Assembly: GCF_003344865.1 (NCBI RefSeq)
Contig: NZ_CP031165.1
Span: 3,663,910 to 3,727,909, forward strand
Direction: 5' to 3'
DNA length: 64,000 nt
Source of the DNA: Euzebya pacifica
GTDB lineage: Bacteria; Actinomycetota; Nitriliruptoria; Euzebyales; Euzebyaceae
The translations under genes were made by a program, and so were the position numbers. Below, piece by piece: positions 53,552 to 61,599 of this stretch (the stretch's first letter is position 1; every line of letters begins with the position of its first letter). Under the pieces are notes generated by a model. It was not told the origin of the DNA. It worked only from the letters and a program-made list of their open reading frames with translations, and did no database searches.

Positions 53552-55618
53552 TCACCAGAGCTCGTCGAGCAACGCATCGACCCGGTCAGCCGCGGTGCCG
53601 GCGAGCACGGGGACGTCCCGCTCGGCGTCCCGGGGACCGACGCGGGCCATGGTGTCGCGCACCGGACCCTGGAGGAACCGCGACACCTGCCCGAAGCTGT
53701 GCCGGTCGCCGGAGCCGAATCGCTGGTGGTAGTACCGCAGCGGGACGTACACGTCGAGCTCGTGCCGGGGGCGCGTGAGCGCCACGTAGAGCAGACGCCG
53801 TTCTTCCTCCACCTCGTCGGGATCACCGGTGCTCATGTCCGACGGGATCATCCCGTCGGCGGCGTGCAGGAGGTGCACGGTGTCCCACTCCAGCCCCTTG
53901 GCGGAGTGGATGGTGGACAGGATCAGGTAGTCCTCGTCGAGCAGCGGCGGACCGGCGAGGTCGCCGGTCGATGCCGGAGGGTCGAGCACGAGGTCGTCGA
54001 GGAAGCGCGTTCGGCTGGTCGACTGCTCGGCCAGGACCTCCAGCTGCTGCAGGTCGGCCATTCGCGGGATCGGGTCCTCGAACGTCTGGGCGCACACCGG
54101 GCCGTACCACTCGCGCAGCCGCTGGACCTGCCCGGCGACCTCGTCGATCGCGGCGGTGTCGCCAAGCGCAACGGCGAGCCCGACCACGGCCCGCTCTGCC
54201 GCGGCGGGCAGGTGCACGGCAGCCTCGACCACACGGTCGCCGAGCTGGGCGACGGCGACCCCGCCCTCCCCCACCCCGATGGCCTCCATGAGCACTCGCG
54301 CCCGTCCCGGGCCGATGCCCTCGAGACGCTGGAGGATCCGGAACCACGCCAGCTCGTCGTCGGGGTTGTCCAGCAGCCGGAGCAGCGCGACGAGGTCCTT
54401 GACGTGGGCGGCCTCCAGGAACTTGAGCCCGCCGTACTTGACGTAGGGGATGTTGCGTCGCGACAGCTCGAGCTCGAGCAGGTCCGCATGGTGGGAGGTC
54501 CGGAACAGGACCGCTTGCTGCACGAGCGGGGTGCCCTGCTCGCGCCGGTCGAGGACGGCATCGCAGACACGGGCGCTCTGGTCGTCCTCGTCGTGGCAGG
54601 TGTGGAGGCGGGGCTGCGGTCCGTCGAGGCGATCGCTGAACAGCGACTTGCGGAACTCGGGGTTGTCCTTGGTCTGCGCCATCTCGGCCACCAGCGCGTT
54701 GGCGGTGTCGAGGATCGGCTGGGTCGAGCGGTAGGACTGCTCGAGTCGGACGATCCTGGTGCCCGGGAAGGTCTGTGGGAAGTCGAGGATGTTGCGGACC
54801 GACGCGGCACGGAAGCCGTACACCGCCTGTGCGTCGTCACCGACGACCGTGACGTTGTCGTTGGTGCGCCGCAGGGCCGCGACGATCTCGGCCTGCAGGG
54901 CGTTGGTGTCCTGGTACTCGTCGACAAGGACGTGGTCGAAGCTGCCGCCCAGCTCGTCACCGATGCCCTCGGCCTCGGCGAGGACCTTCCAGAACAGCAG
55001 CAGGTCGTCGTAGTCCAGCAGGTTTCGAGCACGCTTGCGCTGGCCGTACCCGGTGAACACTCGCCCGATGGCCTCGGTGTGTTCTGCACACCAGGGGTAC
55101 TGGGACTCCAGCGTCGCCTTCAGCGGGACCCTGCTGTTGACGACCCGCCCGTAGATGCTGGCGAGGGTGGCCTTGCGGGGGAACCTGGAGGTGCCCTTGG
55201 CCACCTCGAGGTCGTCGCGGACGAGGTCGATGAGGTCCGCAGCGTCAGCGGCGTCGAGCAGGCCGAAGTCGGTGGCGAGGCCGATGCGGTCGGCGTAGCG
55301 CCGGAGCAGGCGGTTCGCGATCGCGTGGAACGTCCCGCCCATCACCTTGCCCGTGGAGGCCGGCGCACCAGTCGCGGCAACCATCCGTCGGGCGCGCGAC
55401 AACATCTCGCCGGCGGCCCTGCGGGTGAAGGTCAGCAGCAGGATGCGTTGTGGGTCGACCCCATCGGCGACCAGCCGAGCGACCCGGGCTGCCAGGGTTG
55501 TGGTCTTCCCGGTGCCGGCCCCGGCAAGGATGAGCAGGGGGCCGTCGCCGAAGGCCACGGCGTCGTGCTGGGCGCTGTTGAGGTGGGCGAAGGCATCATG
55601 CACGTCGGAGTCGAACAT
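53552..55618 (-). CDS. UvrD/PcrA-family superfamily 1 DNA helicase
   Basis: 688 residues from ATG 55618. Motif I is AGAGTGKTT (about 32-40), Ia LTFTRRAAGEML, II VDEYQDTN (about 225), III GDDAQAVYGFR, IV LEQSYRS, V STIHSAKGLEW and VI EERRLLYVALTRPR. The order and size fit a 3'-5' helicase of the UvrD/PcrA/Rep group, acting in repair or fork clearance. It is somewhat shorter than PcrA (about 720-780), so UvrD2- or Rep-like roles are possible. The 144 bp upstream hold nothing recognisable. Confidence 0.93.
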   Translation of the reverse strand: MFDSDVHDAFAHLNSAQHDAVAFGDGPLLILAGAGTGKTTTLAARVARLVADGVDPQRILLLTFTRRAAGEMLSRARRMVAATGAPASTGKVMGGTFHAIANRLLRRYADRIGLATDFGLLDAADAADLIDLVRDDLEVAKGTSRFPRKATLASIYGRVVNSRVPLKATLESQYPWCAEHTEAIGRVFTGYGQRKRARNLLDYDDLLLFWKVLAEAEGIGDELGGSFDHVLVDEYQDTNALQAEIVAALRRTNDNVTVVGDDAQAVYGFRAASVRNILDFPQTFPGTRIVRLEQSYRSTQPILDTANALVAEMAQTKDNPEFRKSLFSDRLDGPQPRLHTCHDEDDQSARVCDAVLDRREQGTPLVQQAVLFRTSHHADLLELELSRRNIPYVKYGGLKFLEAAHVKDLVALLRLLDNPDDELAWFRILQRLEGIGPGRARVLMEAIGVGEGGVAVAQLGDRVVEAAVHLPAAAERAVVGLAVALGDTAAIDEVAGQVQRLREWYGPVCAQTFEDPIPRMADLQQLEVLAEQSTSRTRFLDDLVLDPPASTGDLAGPPLLDEDYLILSTIHSAKGLEWDTVHLLHAADGMIPSDMSTGDPDEVEEERRLLYVALTRPRHELDVYVPLRYYHQRFGSGDRHSFGQVSRFLQGPVRDTMARVGPRDAERDVPVLAGTAADRVDALLDELW

Positions 55619-55762
55619 CTGTTCACCATAGCCCGACGGTGTGACACTCCCCGCGAGGCCCACACGTCGCAGCCGGTCCCCTGTCGGGGCATCGCCGTCT
55701 GGCCACCACCGGTCATCGTCCCAGCGGGCAGCCCGACAGCCCCGCCGGCGGCGGGGTGCGGG

Positions 55763-58192
55763 TCAGATCGGCAATCGCCCATCACCGGGATCGTCCTGGT
55801 CAGGGTCGCTCCGGTTGGGGTCAGCCCGGTTCGGATCAGCCCGGTCTGCATCGGCCCGGCCAGGACCAGCCCGGTCTGGACCGGACCCGTCGGGATCAGC
55901 CCGGCTGGCATCAGCCCGGTCGAGACCAGGGCAGTCGAGACCAGGGCGGCCGAGACCAGGGCGGCCGAGGCCAGCCCGGTTGGGACCAAGCCCGTCGGGA
56001 CCGGGTCTGTCGGGAGTGTCCTGTCCCAGGCTGCGTCTGGGGTTGTCGTGGGGGAACCGGGCTCGGCGTGTGACCGTGCGGCCGTCTGCGGTCCGTTGCA
56101 CCGTCACGGTGCCGGTGGGCAGGTCGAAGGCGAGCTGCCAGCCGTCGTGGTGCACGGCGTTGTGGTGATGCCGGCACAGCGACACGCCGTTGTCCTGGTC
56201 GGTGGGGCCGTCGTGACGCCACCAGATGACGTGATGCAGATCCGTCCAGCCGATCGGCCGGCCACAGGGTGTCCGGTCGGCGATGGGAAACGCACAGCCA
56301 CCGAACAGCTGCTCCGCCGCGGTGTGCTGCGCGGTCGTCCACGCCCTGGTGGTGCGACCGATGTCCAAGGGCATCCCCGTCGCGTCGACGATCGCGCGGG
56401 TCAACCGGGCATCACACGCCAACCGCCGGACCGTCTCCGGCGAGATCACCGTCCCGAACCCACCGACACCCGCCACCTCCGCCTCCCCCGTCAGGGTCGC
56501 CAGCGGGACGGTGACGGTCACGTGGGGCTTGGTCCCACGGGAGGTCGGCAGCTCCCCCGCCTTGAGTCCAGCAGCCAGCAGATCGAGGAAGGCGTCGTAG
56601 CGCCGCTGCACAGCCGTTCGCCGTTCGTCTTCGGGGGTGCCTGGTGGGTCGAAGGTGTGGGCGGCTTCGATGCCGGACTGGACCAGCTCGTAGTCGGCAT
56701 CGGTCAGCACCACCCGCATCACCCGCTGCCCGGTGATCCCATCGGGTCGGAAGGTGACGGAGCGGCGGGCCCGCTGCGCCGCCACCGCCCGCTCCAGCGC
56801 CGCCGCGTCGGCGGCGCGCATCCGGTTGGCGTCGGTCCGTACTTGATCCGGTGACGCCCCCTGCACTGCCGAGTCGAGCAGGGCGTCCTGCCGGGCCTTG
56901 CGGGCTGCCTCGTTGGCTGCGGCCTGCTGTTCGTCCCGTTCGGCCCGCTCCCGGGCGAGCTGTTCCTCCCGGGCAGCGGCCTCACGGGCCAGCCGCATCC
57001 GCTCCGCCATCGACGCCGCCTCTGCCTGAGCCTGCTCGTCCGCACGGCGGCGTTCCTCCCGTTCGGCGTCCTGCCGTGCCGCCTCCACCCGAGCAGCCGC
57101 GTCCTGATCGGCCGCCTGCTTCTCCGCCGCCGCCACCAGCCCCGCCGCATGATCCCGCGAGATCACCCCGGCCTGCAGCTGGTCGAGCACCGTCTCCTCA
57201 TCGACCAGCCCGATCGCCAACCGGACCTCCCGCGCGGCTGTGCTGCCGGTCAGGCCCCACCGATCCGCGATCCACGCCGACAAGGACGCCGCCCCGTCCA
57301 CTGACGGCAGCCCCGTCTGATCGGCGGTCACGACCGCCCGCAACCTGGCCGCAGCAAGCGCCGCATCGATCCCCGCCAGCCCATCCACCACCAGCCGCAC
57401 CGACTCCACATCGACCGGCCCGCCAGCAGCCCCAATCCCTTCCCCGGCCTCGCCCGCAGACGCCCGGGCCAACCACCCGTTGAGCCGGCCGAGCACCCCC
57501 AACGCCTCACCCACCAACACCGCCGGATCACCAGCAACCCCCGGACCCACCGCCGACCCATCAGCCGATACGGCAGCCGCCAGACCGGATGCGGACTCCG
57601 GTCCACCACCATCGGCAGCCGCTTTGCCGGGTGCGGACTCCAACGCCTGGCCGGCACCATCGGCAGCCGCCGGTACGGCAGCGGCCACACCGGATGCGCA
57701 CTCGGACGCCGGGCCGCCACCCTCAGCCGTCGACCCACCGCCAGCCGTCGAGCCACCCTCAGCCGTCGACCCACCGCCAGCCGTCGAGCCACCCTCAGCC
57801 GTCGAGCCACCGCCAGCCGTCGACCAACCGCCAGCCGTCGACCCACCGTCAGCTGCCGACCCGCGGTCGGCCGCTTCGTCATCATCCTCTGACGGTGGCT
57901 GGGCGAGGTAGGCGGCGACGTCCTCCTCCGCCAGCCACACCTCCCCGATGCGACCACCCCACCAGCTGACCCCCGACGGCTCGCCCGGCCCGTCCCAAGG
58001 CGCACAACTGCCCCTCGGTCCCGCGGACCCGCCATGGTCCGTGGACACCGACGACGGCACAACGCGCGACGAGTCAGCTTGGGGCTCGGCGAGGTAGACA
58101 GCGACCTCGTCCTCCGACAACCACACCTCCGCCAGCCGGCCACCCCAGCTGTCCGGAACCGCGTCCACCCCCCGGTCCACCACCGCACTCAT
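55763..58192 (-). CDS. DUF222/13E12-type protein with HNH endonuclease domain and extensive internal repeats
   Basis: 809 residues from ATG 58192, preceded by GGAGGAGGTGA. An opening motif (S/WWGGR.xEVWLxExxVAxYLAxP) occurs twice (about 15-37 and 77-99). A GGSTA/GGGSTAE run fills 116-160. DUF222 (about 220-600) includes a coiled-coil insertion (about 354-434). The HNH site follows (about 640-680, TDLHHVIWWRHDGPTDQDNGVSLCRHHHNAVHH). The last about 85 residues are 5-residue repeats rich in Gly, Arg, Asp and Pro. DUF222-HNH proteins are abundant in actinobacteria; whether they cut DNA is not known. Length is greater than usual because of the repeats. Confidence 0.85.
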   Translation of the reverse strand: MSAVVDRGVDAVPDSWGGRLAEVWLSEDEVAVYLAEPQADSSRVVPSSVSTDHGGSAGPRGSCAPWDGPGEPSGVSWWGGRIGEVWLAEEDVAAYLAQPPSEDDDEAADRGSAADGGSTAGGWSTAGGGSTAEGGSTAGGGSTAEGGSTAGGGSTAEGGGPASECASGVAAAVPAAADGAGQALESAPGKAAADGGGPESASGLAAAVSADGSAVGPGVAGDPAVLVGEALGVLGRLNGWLARASAGEAGEGIGAAGGPVDVESVRLVVDGLAGIDAALAAARLRAVVTADQTGLPSVDGAASLSAWIADRWGLTGSTAAREVRLAIGLVDEETVLDQLQAGVISRDHAAGLVAAAEKQAADQDAAARVEAARQDAEREERRRADEQAQAEAASMAERMRLAREAAAREEQLARERAERDEQQAAANEAARKARQDALLDSAVQGASPDQVRTDANRMRAADAAALERAVAAQRARRSVTFRPDGITGQRVMRVVLTDADYELVQSGIEAAHTFDPPGTPEDERRTAVQRRYDAFLDLLAAGLKAGELPTSRGTKPHVTVTVPLATLTGEAEVAGVGGFGTVISPETVRRLACDARLTRAIVDATGMPLDIGRTTRAWTTAQHTAAEQLFGGCAFPIADRTPCGRPIGWTDLHHVIWWRHDGPTDQDNGVSLCRHHHNAVHHDGWQLAFDLPTGTVTVQRTADGRTVTRRARFPHDNPRRSLGQDTPDRPGPDGLGPNRAGLGRPGLGRPGLDCPGLDRADASRADPDGSGPDRAGPGRADADRADPNRADPNRSDPDQDDPGDGRLPI
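55785..56010. repeat. Degenerate 15-bp repeats at the 3' end of the DUF222-HNH gene
   Basis: The plus strand shows repeated TCAGCCCGGT/GACCAGGGCG-type 15-bp units. They encode Gly-Leu-Xxx-Arg-Pro and Arg-Ala-Asp-Pro-Asp-like pentapeptides on the minus strand. Confidence 0.75.
57715..57850. repeat. 18-bp repeats encoding GGGSTA/EGGSTA units
   Basis: Alternating CCGCCAGCCGTCGA and CCCTCAGCCGTCGA units, 18 bp apart, encode the low-complexity linker of the DUF222-HNH protein. Confidence 0.8.
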
Positions 58193-58240
58193 CGTCGCGC
58201 TCACCTCCTCCCGGAATCCAGTTCTCGATGTACCGATCAA

Positions 58241-58330
58241 GGTACGCCGCGGGTATGACATCCGGCTTCCTGGCCCCACCCCGGAGCCCTGCTCGACCGT
58301 GGAATCACCGTACGCCCGCGGTGTGACATC
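58241..58330. repeat. Pair of near-identical about 21-bp direct repeats upstream of the DUF222-HNH gene
   Basis: GTACGCCGCGGGTATGACATC (58242-58262) and its near copy (58311-58330, one extra C, one missing G, A to G) lie about 69 bp apart. They sit in the 209-bp gap between divergent genes. Candidate binding sites or duplicated promoter parts. Nothing else is recognised in the gap. Confidence 0.65.
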
Positions 58331-58401
58331 AGCCCCGATACGGACAACGTGACGGTTGTTGGCCCGTCACGGCGGCCTCGTCGTCAAGCAGTCATCCGGC
58401 C

Positions 58402-59532
58402 ATGGACGCGTCGCACGACCGCACCCTGGTCCACGGCACACTCGATCGGGTGCCCCTCCCCTCGTCGCTGCAACCTCGACCCCACGCCCGGAACGTCGTG
58501 GCCGCGGTGCTCGTCGCCCTCCTCCTCGCCACCGCCGCAGGCTGCACCGACCAGGCGCCCGATCCGGACGCGGTCGCGGTCGCACCTCCGGACCCCAACG
58601 CCACCGCACTTCCCGCCTCCACTCCTCCCCAGCCCGCCGCGTCGACGTCGACCCCCGAGGACGAACCGCAGGCCCCGCCCTCCACACCCGCAGCCAGCAC
58701 CCCAGAACCCGACAACGACCCACAGCCGACCACCCTCGGCACCTTCCCCGTCGAGACGATCCCGGAGGCGAGCGGCATCGCGGCCAGCGGCATCGATCCC
58801 GACCGGCTGTGGCTGCTCGACGACGGCCCCGGCACGACCTCCGTGTGGGCGACCTCAACCGACGGCACCATCCTGGGCGAGGTCACCATGGCCGGCGTGG
58901 ACGGGGTCGACACCGAAGCCCTGGCCGTCGCCCCCTGCTCCACCACCGACCCCCAGCCCTGCATCTGGGTCGGCGACATCGGCGACAACCTGCCGGCCCA
59001 CGACGCGATCCGGGTCCACCGCTTCCCCGAACCGACGACGGTCGACGGTCCGGCCACCGTGGACGTCACGACCGCCGCCTTCACCTACCCCGAGGGCCCG
59101 GTCAACGCCGAGGCGATGGTGATCGGCCCGGACGCACGGCCCTGGATCCTCACCCGCGAGGAGGACATCACCCGGCTGTTCGCCCCCGCCGCCTTCGCCG
59201 ACGGTCCCCTCGAGCAAGTCGCCACGATGGACATCCCCGTCCCCCGACTCCCCCTCCTCGCGATGTTCGCCGGGCTCCTCGTCACCGACGCCGCCCGCCA
59301 CCCCGACGACGGCCGCCTGCTGCTCCGCACCTACGACAGCGCGGTCGTCCTGACCCCGCCCTCGCCCGACGCCGACCCAGCCACCATCGCGGACTGGACC
59401 GTCGAGGAGGTCCCGACCGCCTCCGAACCACAGGGCGAGGCGATCACCTGGCTAGCCGCCAGCAGCGACCGCCCGGCCGGCTACGCGACGGTCAGCGAGG
59501 GCACTGGCACCATCAGCTTCGTCCCTCGCTGA
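58402..59532 (+). CDS. Probable lipoprotein with beta-propeller-like body
   Basis: 376 residues. A hydrophobic segment ends in TAAGC (Cys48), a fair lipobox, after a longer than normal basic N-terminus (an internal start may be used). A Pro/Ser/Thr-rich tether (about 50-110) leads to a domain with IPEASGIAASGIDPDRLWLLDDG, GVDGVDTEALAV, CIWVGDIGDN and PEGPVNAEAMVIGPDARPWILTREED. These segments suggest a six-bladed propeller of the esterase-like or SdiA-regulated type; no catalytic motif is clear. It is 144 bp upstream of the ECF sigma gene on the same strand. Confidence 0.72.
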   Translation: MDASHDRTLVHGTLDRVPLPSSLQPRPHARNVVAAVLVALLLATAAGCTDQAPDPDAVAVAPPDPNATALPASTPPQPAASTSTPEDEPQAPPSTPAASTPEPDNDPQPTTLGTFPVETIPEASGIAASGIDPDRLWLLDDGPGTTSVWATSTDGTILGEVTMAGVDGVDTEALAVAPCSTTDPQPCIWVGDIGDNLPAHDAIRVHRFPEPTTVDGPATVDVTTAAFTYPEGPVNAEAMVIGPDARPWILTREEDITRLFAPAAFADGPLEQVATMDIPVPRLPLLAMFAGLLVTDAARHPDDGRLLLRTYDSAVVLTPPSPDADPATIADWTVEEVPTASEPQGEAITWLAASSDRPAGYATVSEGTGTISFVPR

Positions 59533-59676
59533 CCCGGGACTCGTGGCATCCAGATCCTGCCGTTGACGGGGTCGCCGGTTGAGGCAGGGGCCGATCGTTG
59601 CTCGATGCGGCAGCGTGCCGGGAAACCTGTCAGGTTGGGCTAAACCGTCACAGGGACTCGATGGGTTGGGAGGGTG

Positions 59677-60207
59677 ATGCAGCACATCCCCGACGACCCC
59701 GAGGCATTCTGCCGCCAGCACTGGCGGCCCCTGGCGCAGTCCCTCGCCGTCTACACCGATGACGTGGCGCTCGGTCAGGACCTGGCGCAGGAGGCGCTCG
59801 CCAGGGTGCTGGTGCGCTGGTCTCGCGTTCGGACCATGCGCTCGCCGGGTGGGTACGCCTACCGGATCGGGGTCAACCTGGCCCGTGACGTCCTGCGCGA
59901 GCGGCAGCGAACGCGACCTGGCGGCGGGGCGACCGGACATGCAGAGGCCCAGGACCCCACCACCCGCATGTCCATCGACCGGGCCCTTGCGGCGCTGCCG
60001 CCCCGTCAGCGGTTGGCGATGTCGCTGCGCCATCTGGCCGACCTGAGCGTCGCCCAGACCGCCCACGCCATGGGTTGCAGACCTGGGACGGTCAAGGCGC
60101 TGTGCCATCAGGCTGCCGCGAACCTTCGCACCAGCCCACAGCTGGACTGGCACCCCGCAAGCCCCGTCCGCCCCCGCGACACACACGAGGTGCCCATCGA
60201 TGAATGA
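59677..60207 (+). CDS. ECF-type (sigma-70 family group 4) sigma factor
   Basis: 176 residues from ATG 59677 (GTG 59674 is adjacent). Region 2 includes DVALGQDLAQEALARVLVRWSRVRTMRSPGGYAYRIGVNLARDVLRER. Region 4 includes ALAALPPRQRLAMSLRHLADLSVAQTAHAMGCRPGTVKALCHQAAANLR. It matches the SigE/SigK-like ECF layout. It overlaps by 8 nt a gene whose product is not a canonical anti-sigma factor but a membrane thioredoxin-LysM fusion, which probably controls it. Confidence 0.92.
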   Translation: MQHIPDDPEAFCRQHWRPLAQSLAVYTDDVALGQDLAQEALARVLVRWSRVRTMRSPGGYAYRIGVNLARDVLRERQRTRPGGGATGHAEAQDPTTRMSIDRALAALPPRQRLAMSLRHLADLSVAQTAHAMGCRPGTVKALCHQAAANLRTSPQLDWHPASPVRPRDTHEVPIDE

Positions 60208-61531
60208 TGTCCGTACAGCGATCCGTGAATCAGCGCCCGGGGTTGACGAGTTGGACATGGACGAGGTCCGACGGCGCGCCGCCCGAATGCGTGTGGCGCA
60301 ACAACAGCGTGCCCGGCGGGTCGTCGTGGGTGTCGCCGCCAGCATGTGCGTCGTCGTCCTGGGGCTGTCGATCGGCAGCGTCGTCAGTCCACCTTCGCCC
60401 GACGTATCAGTCGGCGCGACCCCGACCGCCGGTCCGGTGGCGATCGCCCCGCCGGCCGACAGCCTGCGAGGGACGACACTGGACGGCGGCGAACTCGCGA
60501 TCGCCGACTTTCCGGGTGAGCCGCTGATCCTCTATGCGTTCGCTGACTGGTGCGGACCCTGCCAGGACGACCTTGCGCTCCTGGCGGCCACCGACCTCGA
60601 GGTGCGGACCATCGGGCTGGCCGTCGACGCCGACGAGGATGGATCCCGGATCGCCCTGGCCGATGCCGGGCTGGCCCTGCCGACCATGTTGCTCGACTGG
60701 GACCAGCTGGCGATGTCGGTGACGCCCGTCGAGGCGTTGCCAGTCTGGTTCGCCCTCAACGCCGACCACGAGGTGGTCGACACCATCGCGGGGGCCATCG
60801 GCGGCGAGCTGCGGCTGCGCACCCTCGCTGAGACGGCCCTCACCCGGACCGAGCCCAGCAACGTGGTGACAATGGCTCCCGAGGCGCCGCCCGCAACCTC
60901 GAGCCCGGTCGGCTGCCCGGTGGGCCCTGTCGAGGAACGCACCTACGTCGTCCAGCCCGGGGACTCCCTCTCCGGCATCGCCCGGACGGTCTACGGGGAC
61001 CCGCTACTGTTCGGCATCATCGCGGACGCCAACGGCATCACCGACACGAGTCCGCTGCAGGTGGGGCAGACACTGGTCATTCCCCCATGCGAGGCATCCC
61101 AGGACCCGGGAGTTGCCACCGGAGCTGCGCTGGATGCAATGCTCGCCAGGCTTCGTGCAACGCTCGACCCCGAGGTCGCGCAGGCGCTCGTGGCGGGCCT
61201 CCCCGACACCTACTCGGAGCTGCCGACGGCTGACCCGTCCGCGGTGGCCTTCGGGACCGCCGACCTGACCCTCCTGGTCCACCAGCTCGACCTCCTGCCG
61301 GGCATGACGGCCGAACAGGTCATCGCCGACGCGCTCGCCGCAGGGTCAGGCACGGTCGATCTCGATGGGGTCCCCGCAGCCTTCACCAACCCAGCCGCGA
61401 CCGGTCAGCTGCTGGTGCCGCTGCCAGGAAACCGGGTCATTGTGCTCAGCCCCGAGGAAAGCCGGGCCATCGACTACGAGATCAACGTGCTGCAGCAGTG
61501 GATGGTGGTGGTACGCCTTCAGCTGGGTTGA
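60200..61531 (+). CDS. Membrane TlpA/thioredoxin-like and LysM fusion encoded with an ECF sigma factor
   Basis: 443 residues; ATG 60200 lies inside the end of the sigma gene. Residues 1-40 form a charged cytosolic helix (MDEVRRRAARMRVAQQQRARR), then one membrane segment (about 41-62) and an outside linker. Next come a TlpA-like thioredoxin domain (about 85-213) with ADWCGPC (Cys118, Cys121) and cis-Pro motif ALPVWF (Pro181), and a LysM domain (about 247-296). A C-terminal domain of about 145 residues is unrecognised. The position is that of an anti-sigma factor. It could hold the sigma factor through its short N-terminus and respond to disulfide state or wall binding; this is inference. Confidence 0.87.
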   Translation: MNDVRTAIRESAPGVDELDMDEVRRRAARMRVAQQQRARRVVVGVAASMCVVVLGLSIGSVVSPPSPDVSVGATPTAGPVAIAPPADSLRGTTLDGGELAIADFPGEPLILYAFADWCGPCQDDLALLAATDLEVRTIGLAVDADEDGSRIALADAGLALPTMLLDWDQLAMSVTPVEALPVWFALNADHEVVDTIAGAIGGELRLRTLAETALTRTEPSNVVTMAPEAPPATSSPVGCPVGPVEERTYVVQPGDSLSGIARTVYGDPLLFGIIADANGITDTSPLQVGQTLVIPPCEASQDPGVATGAALDAMLARLRATLDPEVAQALVAGLPDTYSELPTADPSAVAFGTADLTLLVHQLDLLPGMTAEQVIADALAAGSGTVDLDGVPAAFTNPAATGQLLVPLPGNRVIVLSPEESRAIDYEINVLQQWMVVVRLQLG

Positions 61532-61599
61532 ACGCGAGCACTTCGGCCCGTGGGTGCGGCAACCCCAAGGACCCCGGTCTGCCGAATGGCACAGGACGC

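Noticed and set aside
57715-57850. Possible CRISPR array
   Set aside because: The 18-bp units are adjoining, have no spacers and are in frame within a protein gene.
55763-58192. HNH protein as part of a mobile intron or homing element
   Set aside because: The domain order is the ordinary DUF222-HNH (13E12) type; no reverse transcriptase, integrase, terminal repeats or target duplication are seen.
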